NCBI GenBank assembly: GCA_000969725.1
Contig: JXSR01S003104.1
Source: Ophiothrix spiculata
Taxonomy: Eukaryota > Echinodermata > Ophiuroidea > Amphilepidida > Ophiotrichidae
DNA: 23,389 nt
Direction: 5' to 3' (one strand)
Shown here: piece by piece, positions 19,201-23,389 of the stretch
Numbering within the stretch: position 1 is the first letter of the stretch
Layout: the number at the start of each line of letters is the position of its first letter
The notes under the pieces: model-generated
Seen by the model: the letters and a program-made list of their open reading frames with translations, nothing else
Databases searched by the model: none
Told to the model about the DNA's origin: nothing
Position numbers and translations under genes: made by a program

Positions 19201-20390
19201 TTTTTAACATCGGTGAATTGAATTATGAAAGAAACTCGGAACGAATTTGAAGAGAATTCGAGATACGCCACTTTTGACATTGCGTCACCTCAAAACTCAC
19301 GTGCGATTCTCAACATGGAAAGAAAATCGATGATTTTTGCTACTAAATCTCAACCAATCTTTCTGAAACTTTCACCGAGTGTGCTCTAGAGCTTACTTAA
19401 TTTAAATCTACAAAAGATTTGAAAACCTCAGAGAATTTCTGCAAAAAAAAGCAATTTTAGCAAGAGCAATTGTACAGCTTACCTTCCGTTTGATTTCCAC
19501 GAATAAAATGGCAGACTGGACGTGTGGACTGCCTAGCTAGCAAGGGCCGCGCCCTGATTGGCCAGCGGTTACGTCATAGCTAAAATTTGCATACTCTAGC
19601 AATTGATTTAAGGGGCATTACTCGAAACTAGAAAAATAAATAAAAATAAATAGGGCCTATCTCTCAATTTTGCACCGCTCATCAGATTATTAAAATATCA
19701 CTAAAAGAGATACGATCCGCTTCAATAGTTATGGTCCTCCTCTATCCTACGAAACCAAGATCCCAAAAATCGGCAAAAGCGTTACGTAATTATGACGTCA
19801 TAAAGTTCGCGCAGATCGGATAATCAGGATTTTGGCAAAAATGGCCACCAAAATCAAAATTGTGCTATAAAAGTTCTAAACAAAAGATTTTTGTCAGGTT
19901 TTTTGCTAATAAAGAAGTTAAATGATAATTCTATAATATGCCCTGCAAGTTTCAGTCTCGATGCATGCTTTCATTCATTGCGACTTAAAATTTTCCGGGG
20001 GCTTCACCAACCCCCTCCCACTGTACACCCTAATTTTGATGGCCTACCCTAACCCACCCACCCCCCTATTTTTTCATCAAAATGACTGCAAAGGATGTAA
20101 GAAGTCAAAGGTAACCGATTGTGTACCGTGATGAACTTTTTTCTGGATAAATTTCCGTAATTAAGGTTTTAAAAAGGTAATTTAGATTTTATAGGATTAG
20201 GAGGGAGAGGAGGGGGAGATTGTAAATCTAATCAGGTACAATTATATAATGATTTTTCTCGATTTGCCATGTTTTTACCACAGATGACCTTATGCAAATG
20301 GAACTTCCAACATGTCCAAAGTCCAATCCAAGTGATGAAATGGCTGTTATAGATGAAGTCACACAACCAGAGGTGGAAAGTTTCATCTAA
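13242..20390 (+). CDS. Three-exon gene for a 146-residue CARD-domain protein
   Basis: The coding exons 13242-13297, 16811-17088 and 20284-20390 sum to 441 bases, a whole number of codons. Introns are phase 2 (GTGAGT...TAG) and phase 1 (GTACGT...CAG), and both junctions keep the frame. The protein has a short basic N-terminus with KRK at residues 11-13, a single CARD at about 24-108 and an acidic C-terminal tail from 112 to 146. CARDs are six-helix death-fold modules that bind other CARDs, typically in adaptors, caspases, NLRs and RIG-I-type signalling. With no partner domain, this looks like a CARD-only adaptor or decoy in the cytosol; that role is inference. The CARD matches the family pattern: DREVLSKSRKILCENL (helix 1), NDILKTLKTNGALKHDDESRI (helices 2-3), DKVDKMISIL (helix 4) and YDAFMEALKE (helix 5). 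The orthologue and symbol are unknown to me. No disabling change is seen. Confidence 0.88.
13655..13862 (+). mobile_element. LINE-like 3' end with (AAATC)n tail
   Basis: The words TTAGGGCCCCAATGGAAATAAG and GAGGCTTTTTGGGTTACCCGAG resemble the 3' UTR hairpin region of CR1/L2/Jockey-type LINEs (paired GGAAATAAGC and GCTTTTTGGGTTACC segments). The copy ends in TGAATAAAATCAAATCAAATCAAATC, a short simple-repeat tail. No reverse-transcriptase coding sequence is visible upstream, so this is a 5'-truncated copy within the first coding intron of the CARD gene. The family is inferred from these words only. Confidence 0.5.
14312..14525 (+). mobile_element. tRNA-like SINE in CARD intron
   Basis: An A-box-like GTGGTCTAGCGGTGATGGTA and a B-box GGGTTCGAATCTC flank CAGA-CCCTAAA-TCTG, an anticodon-stem-like hairpin whose loop lacks the usual U33. 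The T-stem has mismatches and no acceptor stem forms, so this is a SINE head and not a working tRNA. The AT-rich body ends near ATGAAATAAACACATG. The 3' boundary is approximate. Confidence 0.55.
14866..15110. mobile_element. 245-bp MITE with G-rich terminal inverted repeats
   Basis: The left end GTTGCATGGCATCATGCAGGAGGGGGTAAAAG corresponds to the reverse complement of the right end, GTTGCATGGGACCCTGCAGAAGGGGG...GTAAGAG. The C run at about 15078-15090 is the expanded counterpart of the left G run. There is no coding content and the target duplication is unclear. The open frame on the minus strand (14786-15067) falls mostly inside this element and is not a gene. Confidence 0.65.
15207..15400. 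repeat. Array A of a 16-bp CCGAACGG unit, foldback arrangement
   Basis: Five units related to TTTTTGTTCCGAACGG occur at about 15223, 15239, 15271, 15303 and 15320. A central GAATTCGG (15340-15347) follows, and then at least two units in the opposite sense (CTGTTCGGATCC, CCCGTTCGGAT). The array can fold on itself about the centre. It is the same unit as array B at 16317-16592. Confidence 0.75.
15624..16094. mobile_element. 471-bp TA-flanked MITE with internal GTCA palindromes
   Basis: The terminal inverted repeats are CACACTTAAAAATAGGTAGTCA on the left and, as the complement of the right, CACACTTAAAAAAAGTAGTCA. TA lies immediately outside both ends (15622-15623 and 16095-16096), the target signature of Tc1/mariner-type transposition. 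The interior is a series of GGTCA/TGACC words in both orientations (TGTGGTCAAATTTGACCAC, GGTCATTTCAAAATGACT, TTTGAAATGACC). There is no transposase frame, so it is non-autonomous. Confidence 0.82.
16317..16592. repeat. Array B of the 16-bp TTCGG unit
   Basis: Two units in the sense TTTTTGATCCGAACGG and the near-palindrome CCGAAATTCGG (16352-16362) are followed by about thirteen diverged units of the form CCGTTCGGAACAAAAA in the opposite sense, running to the end. The period is 16 bases in the best-kept part (about 16400-16480). Long open frames across it on both strands are a by-product of the repeat, because a 16-base unit cycles through all three frames without stops. Confidence 0.75.
16811..17088 (+). 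CDS. CARD gene, exon encoding the CARD domain
   Basis: The exon follows a T-rich acceptor (TTTTGTTTTATAATTCTATAG). Its first base completes a TTA (Leu) codon with the two bases left by the previous exon. It encodes residues 19-111, holding nearly the whole CARD. It ends at AGTG|GTACGTAT, a fair donor, leaving phase 1. If the donor were ignored, the frame would stop six codons later, at 17109-17111. The usual CARD helix 4-5 linker (consensus near LPRRGPKAF) is replaced by LQLSPTSAYDAF. Confidence 0.88.
17354..17587 (+). repeat. 117-bp tandem duplication of a tRNA-like SINE head
   Basis: Positions 17354-17470 and 17471-17587 are identical except for one base (GCTATCTG against GCTCTCTG). Each copy ends in a B-box-like GGCCGAGTTCGAT and contains a Leu/Ser-tRNA-like A-box region (GTGGGATAAGGCGTCTTAAT). 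Only the second copy runs on into CCGGAGAG and then a T-rich stretch. The near-identity means the duplication is recent. It lies in the second coding intron of the CARD gene. Confidence 0.85.
17590..18240. other. Intronic sequence of the CARD gene, no element named
   Basis: Within intron 2 of the CARD gene. The stretch 17740-18090 is less AT-rich and carries small inverted words (GGTGCAATGCACC; GTGGGC...GCCCAC), but I recognise no family. The open frames here (17701-17934 +, 17820-18089 -) overlap on opposite strands and show no domain. Confidence 0.35.
18247..18269. repeat. Direct repeat copy 1 (CCGTTTGATTTCC block)
   Basis: The 23-base block starting CCGTTTGATTTCCACGAATA recurs at 19486-19508 in the same orientation. 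Both copies run on into an A run and ATGG, with sharp divergence on either side. It could be the target duplication of a 1.2-kb insertion, or a partial duplication of the promoter-like region near 19490. Confidence 0.7.
18551..18606. repeat. Short imperfect tandem repeat
   Basis: Two adjacent copies of about 27 bases share CATCTGAnCAnATCACGGTAGTACA. Downstream (18663, 18707, 18756) three diverged copies of GAnCCAnnCTGnAnA at 44-49-base spacing suggest a second, older tandem array. Neither is coding. Confidence 0.55.
19486..19600 (-). promoter_or_regulatory. Promoter-like patch and possible 5' splice site on the minus strand
   Basis: Read on the minus strand, one finds in order an octamer ATGCAAAT, TGACGTAA, GGCCAATCAG (a CCAAT box), GGGCGCGGCC, GCCATTTT and CGGAAG|GTAAGC, the last a good splice donor overlapping an ETS-type GGAAG. 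The patch is G+C-rich against an AT-rich background. This could start an antisense transcript inside the CARD intron. I find no matching coding exon, so a function is inference only. Confidence 0.3.
19755..19885 (-). repeat. Dispersed repeat copy with CRE-like palindrome (copy 2)
   Basis: This is the reverse-oriented partner of the repeat at 785-900. It has the same order of CCGATTTTTGG, GTAACGC, TATGACGTCATAA, GGTGGCCATTTTTG and AGCACAATTTTGAT on the minus strand. It lies inside intron 2 of the CARD gene. Confidence 0.65.
20284..20390 (+). CDS. CARD gene, terminal coding exon
   Basis: The acceptor GCCATGTTTTTACCACAG ends at 20283. Joined in phase 1 to the CARD exon it gives GAT and then DLMQMELPTCPKSNP..., ending in a TAA at 20388-20390. 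The 35 residues are acidic and Pro/Ser-containing (EVTQPEVESFI at the end) and probably disordered. The agreement of acceptor, phase and a natural stop is the evidence that this is a real exon, since it is too short to stand out as an open frame. Confidence 0.8.
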
Positions 20391-20712
20391 TTTTTTTTTT
20401 AATATATCGTGTGTTAAACATATTGGCTTAGAACAGCTTCTTCAGTACTCTTCACCATACCAATGTTCTTGCTTAAGGTTTTGAAGTTGCGCCAATTAGG
20501 TTGGCAAAAGTAAATTGTGACGAGAATTAAAGAGCATAGTGCCATGCTGTATGTGGTCCAAGGGCCAACGTGGTTAGCATTTGTAAAATTAATCAATATT
20601 AAGACATATTCTCAGCAGAATTATTCGGAAATTACAAACTCATTTTTATTCATTTCTCAGCAGATTTGTGAATTACATTGTATGACCCCCAATAAAAATA
20701 ACTTATGTGGTA
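20391..20712 (+). promoter_or_regulatory. CARD gene 3' UTR and polyadenylation signal
   Basis: After the stop, AT-rich sequence leads to a canonical AATAAA at 20691-20696. A GT-rich stretch follows (TTATGTGGTATCGTGTC, about 20702-20718), as expected around an animal cleavage site. The exact 3' end is an estimate. Confidence 0.55.
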
Positions 20713-21174
20713 TCGTGTCATAACTGAGACGAAAATATCTATACCGAAAAATCCTCTTCATAAATACAAAACAGTGCATTTTGTTAAATTACGCATCATG
20801 ATTGTTATACATGTTGTTTAAAAAAGTTCAGGAAAAAATACCTAGATCTCATCTATCTACATCTTTAATAATACTCAGTAACATTGTCAAGAGACAATAA
20901 TCTGACTGAGATACAAACAGACGTCATACAAAAAATACAATACCAGAACATACAATGATAATACAAATGTTGAAAAGAATGACTACAGACAACCCACCCT
21001 TTGGGCGTATGGTACACTAAGAGCTTACAATAATTGCTGTGGGTATGATATTGAGTGGCTATAGGCGATATACCGGCAGCAGAAACTCAAGAATGTTACA
21101 CAAAACACTGCTGTCAGATCATTCTGTTCTTAGAAACACTATCATTATAACATTACTGTCTATTCCAACTGCAG

Positions 21175-22317
21175 ATAATATCACCACCAGCAGCAGCACA
21201 AGAAGCCAGACAGAGACAGGTTATTGGTGGTCCCTGGAAGATGGTGAAAGAGATTGGTCATCGAGATGGACCTGGCAAGCTGATTAAAGCCACACACCTG
21301 ACGACCAGTCCTAATTCGGATGTAGTCATAGTGGATAAAGGTTCGTCAAAGATTAAAATCTACAATTGTAAAGGAAAGTATGTCTCAAGTATTGATATTA
21401 CCGATAATAATAGCCCACCATCGAATATTGTTGTAAATGCCGACAACACTTGCTTCATGACAAACTATACTTCGAGCATTGAAATGTATGGATTAGATGG
21501 CAAGTATAAAGACTCTTGGGAATCATCTTGTCCAGATGCATCTTCATCTACTCCAGTGTTGAACGGTCTGGCAATTGATCATGCAGGTTATTTGTTATTG
21601 GGCGATATTAACAATATGTACATTTACCAGCATAGACAAGATGGTACCCGTATTAACTGCTTTAGGGTTAGCATAAAACCTCAGTTCATTGCAGTAACTT
21701 CACAAAACACAATAGTTATAGCAGAGTCTCGTTTCGGTACAGTTAATGTCGGTATTCCTCTACAGCCTCCACAGGTAATAAGCAATACAGGACTGTTGCT
21801 GCACACTTTCGAGTATCCTCCGAATAATTGCTTAGGGGCATGGAATATGTATTGCCAGGAAGATATCATATTATTTGCTATCAACTCATGGTTTGACTTA
21901 ATGCCTATACTGTGCTATACCGAGTCGGGTAATTACCTTGGTAACATGCAATTACCAACAAACCGGATGGATTGCCGTGGGCTTGCAATGCTAGACAGTA
22001 ACACGTTGTTGGTTATGGAGTATGAAGCATCTGTCAAGATGTTTGAACTTACAAAAATTGGAAAGAGAAGAAAGAAGAAAGGGAGGAAGAAGAGAACGAA
22101 AGAAAGAACAAAAGAGGGAGAAAGAGAAAAGGCGAAAGAAGAGGAAAAAGTGGAGGGAAAAGAGGAAGGAAAAGAGAAAAAGAAAAAAGGAGGGAAGAAG
22201 AGAACGAAAGAGAAAAGGAAAGAGGGAAAGAGAGATAAGGGGAAAGAAGAGGGAAAAGAGGAGGGGAAAGAGGAAGGAAAAGAGAAAAAGAAAATTGGAG
22301 TGAAGAAGAGGAAATGA
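21175..22317 (+). CDS. NHL/TRIM2-like beta-propeller protein (C-terminal exon) with Lys/Glu-rich tail
   Basis: The first ATG of the frame is at 21241, but the frame is open from 21151. TGTCTATTCCAACTGCAG ending at 21174 is a good splice acceptor, and the segment AAQEARQRQVIGGPWKMVKE before the propeller looks like coding linker. I therefore read this as a terminal exon beginning near 21175. From the ATG, residues 1-273 form repeated propeller blades: a hydrophobic strand, then a strand with a Gly turn (VVIVDKGSSKIKIYNCKGKY; SSIEMYGLDGKYKDSW; LLLGDINNMYIYQHRQDGTR; ILCYTESGNYLGNMQLP; LLVMEYEASVKMFELTKI). This matches the NHL propeller of TRIM2/3/71-like E3 ligases, which binds RNA or protein. 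Residues 274-358 are a Lys/Glu/Arg/Gly tail made of a 36-residue repeat. No RING, B-box or coiled coil is visible upstream, so it may be an incomplete gene, a propeller-only protein, or have distant exons. Confidence 0.72.
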   Translation: MISPPAAAQEARQRQVIGGPWKMVKEIGHRDGPGKLIKATHLTTSPNSDVVIVDKGSSKIKIYNCKGKYVSSIDITDNNSPPSNIVVNADNTCFMTNYTSSIEMYGLDGKYKDSWESSCPDASSSTPVLNGLAIDHAGYLLLGDINNMYIYQHRQDGTRINCFRVSIKPQFIAVTSQNTIVIAESRFGTVNVGIPLQPPQVISNTGLLLHTFEYPPNNCLGAWNMYCQEDIILFAINSWFDLMPILCYTESGNYLGNMQLPTNRMDCRGLAMLDSNTLLVMEYEASVKMFELTKIGKRRKKKGRKKRTKERTKEGEREKAKEEEKVEGKEEGKEKKKKGGKKRTKEKRKEGKRDKGKEEGKEEGKEEGKEKKKIGVKKRK

Positions 22318-22376
22318 GGGAAGAAGAGAAAAGGAAAGGATAAGATAAAAGGGAAAGGATAAGAGAAAAAAGAAAG
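22060..22376 (+). repeat. Polypurine tract with 108-bp higher-order repeat
   Basis: More than 300 bases are nearly all A and G, with few interruptions. A longer unit repeats at 108-base spacing: GAAGAAGAGAACGAAAG starts at 22086 and again at 22194, and a degraded third start is near 22302. Up to 22317 the tract is translated as the tail of the propeller protein; after the TGA it continues non-coding. Such tracts can form triple-helical DNA. The long open frames on both strands here arise from base composition. Confidence 0.85.
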
Positions 22377-22396
22377 GTACAGACACCCCTATACAA

Positions 22397-22580
22397 CATC
22401 AAGTAGCGAAATATACCCCAAATTCCGAGTGATTTGTATTTTGAAATGTCCAAATGTTCTTACAACTGAGGGGACTGCCTAAACATGAAGCATCAAGTAG
22501 CAAAATCTATGCACAAAATCGAGTGATTTGTGTTTTCAAATTTCAAAGTTTTCTATCACCCTCAGACACCCCCTTTATAG
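22397..22580. repeat. 94-bp imperfect tandem duplication
   Basis: CATCAAGTAGCnAAATnTA begins at 22397 and again at 22491. Both are followed at the same distance by CGAGTGATTTGTnTTTT, and CAGACACCCC precedes the first and closes the second. The copies are clearly diverged. There is no coding content. Confidence 0.7.
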
Positions 22581-22585
22581 GAGAT

Positions 22586-23389
22586 ATAGCAGTAACTATA
22601 TATTCATTTATATATTCATTGTCGGGAAAAAAACTTGAGCTTGTCGGCAAAAAACACCTCTACACTCTAAAGACCGGCCTAAAGAAAAAGGTGGGCACTC
22701 ACATATAAAAGTGACGTACGAATTATGCCGAGCACCTCGGAGGTAGGGATGGGTCTTTCGGAAACAAATTGCTTTCAAAAGCGGGTCTTTCGGTGACAAA
22801 ATGTAAAAACAAATTGGGATGGGGGAGTCTTTAGACAAAATTTACCCAACATTATTATATTGCCTTTCCCGGTAAAAGTGGCCAAAATGTTCGACGAATT
22901 TAGCGAAATGTTTGACGAATTTAGTGAAATTTTCAAAACACTACATCAATTTTAAATTAAGAAAATGGTTGCTCTTGGATACCTTCTTGGTCGTATAATC
23001 TTGCGACGAGGTTACGATATGTTTACGGCGTCATATCGGGTAGAAATTCAGCGGTCACTGATCGGATATCAATTATCAGCCGGTCAGTGTCCGTAAGCCG
23101 TAGAGACGCGCGCCGGAGTCATGTTGGAAGAATTTAATTCTGACTTATTAACCTAACGCTTGTATACGATACCCAAGTAGCAGCGTTGCGGCTTCCTTCC
23201 GATTACTAGACATTGGTCGGCGACCGGTGGTTATGTGACCATAGCATCAGTGACAACAAGGAGGTGCCACACCTTTTAGGTGAAAGCGATTTTTTTGCTT
23301 CTGGCTCCTCCAGGCTAGCTCACTGAAGCAAGGTTTTACCTTATGTTTTAAGTGTAATCTTATTTCATCTACTGTAAATGTTTTATATA
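22586..23389. other. Downstream non-coding region; possible LINE-like 3' end at the edge
   Basis: A 21-22-base duplication (AATGTTCGACGAATTTAGCGA and a one-to-two-base variant) lies at about 22887-22930. The repeat word GGGTCTTTCGG occurs at about 22751 and 22785. The last 140 bases (GGAGGTGCCACACCTTTTAGG, GGCTCCTCCAGGCTAGCTCAC, then AT-rich sequence with TGTAAATGTTTTATATA) look like the 3' UTR of a CR1/L2-like LINE truncated by the window, with low certainty. No gene is seen. Confidence 0.35.

Noticed and set aside
21039-21287. 82-codon frame overlapping the start of the propeller exon
   Set aside because: It is in a different frame from the propeller, is low in domain-like character, and crosses the likely intron-exon boundary at 21174.
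21991-22453. Long open frames on both strands over the polypurine tract (Ser/Leu/Phe-rich on the minus strand, Arg/Lys/Glu-rich in a second plus frame)
   Set aside because: A nearly pure purine or pyrimidine repeat lacks stop codons in several frames. Only the plus frame continuous with the propeller has domain support.

Overview
The window is AT-rich, repeat-dense animal DNA with very sparse coding sequence. Spliced exons with GT-AG introns of about 3 kb, tRNA-derived SINE heads, many short inverted-repeat transposons and recurring TAGGCCTA-type words point to a metazoan. A CARD protein beside an NHL-propeller protein fits an invertebrate deuterostome (echinoderm, hemichordate or lancelet type). 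The species assignment is inference. Nothing bacterial, plasmid-like or CRISPR-like is present.

Layout. Positions 1-13230 hold no gene that I can support. They hold a hexanucleotide repeat (137-206), a dispersed repeat containing a CRE-like palindrome (about 785-900), a tRNA-Thr-like SINE head (about 2502-2592), a strong 182-bp hairpin element (2714-2895), a CpG-rich patch (about 3040-3215), a palindrome-array MITE abutting a tRNA-derived SINE (about 4795-5400), a TTAA-flanked foldback element (5594-6280), a 278-bp hairpin element with about 94-bp arms (6877-7154), a SINE tail (about 8702-8775) and another small inverted-repeat element (9650-9807).

Positions 13234-20712 carry the best-supported gene, on the + strand. 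It has three exons (13234-13297, 16811-17088, 20284-20390 plus 3' UTR) whose splice phases match exactly. Together they encode a 146-residue protein with one CARD (death-fold) domain. Its two introns are full of mobile DNA: a LINE-like 3' tail, a tRNA-like SINE, three inverted-repeat elements, two arrays of a 16-bp unit, a 117-bp tandem duplication of a SINE head, and a promoter-like patch on the opposite strand.

Positions about 21175-22317 (+) encode an NHL/six-bladed-propeller-like domain of the kind found at the C-terminus of TRIM2/3-type proteins. It ends in a Lys/Glu/Arg tail of about 85 residues, encoded by a polypurine tract and built from a 36-residue (108-nt) in-frame repeat. No RING, B-box or coiled coil is visible upstream. 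Both gene families act in innate-immune or ubiquitin signalling in animals, so the pair may be part of an immune-type gene neighbourhood, but no functional link is shown here. The remainder (22318-23389) holds a 94-bp imperfect duplication, short tandem repeats and possibly the 3' end of a LINE-like repeat running off the window.
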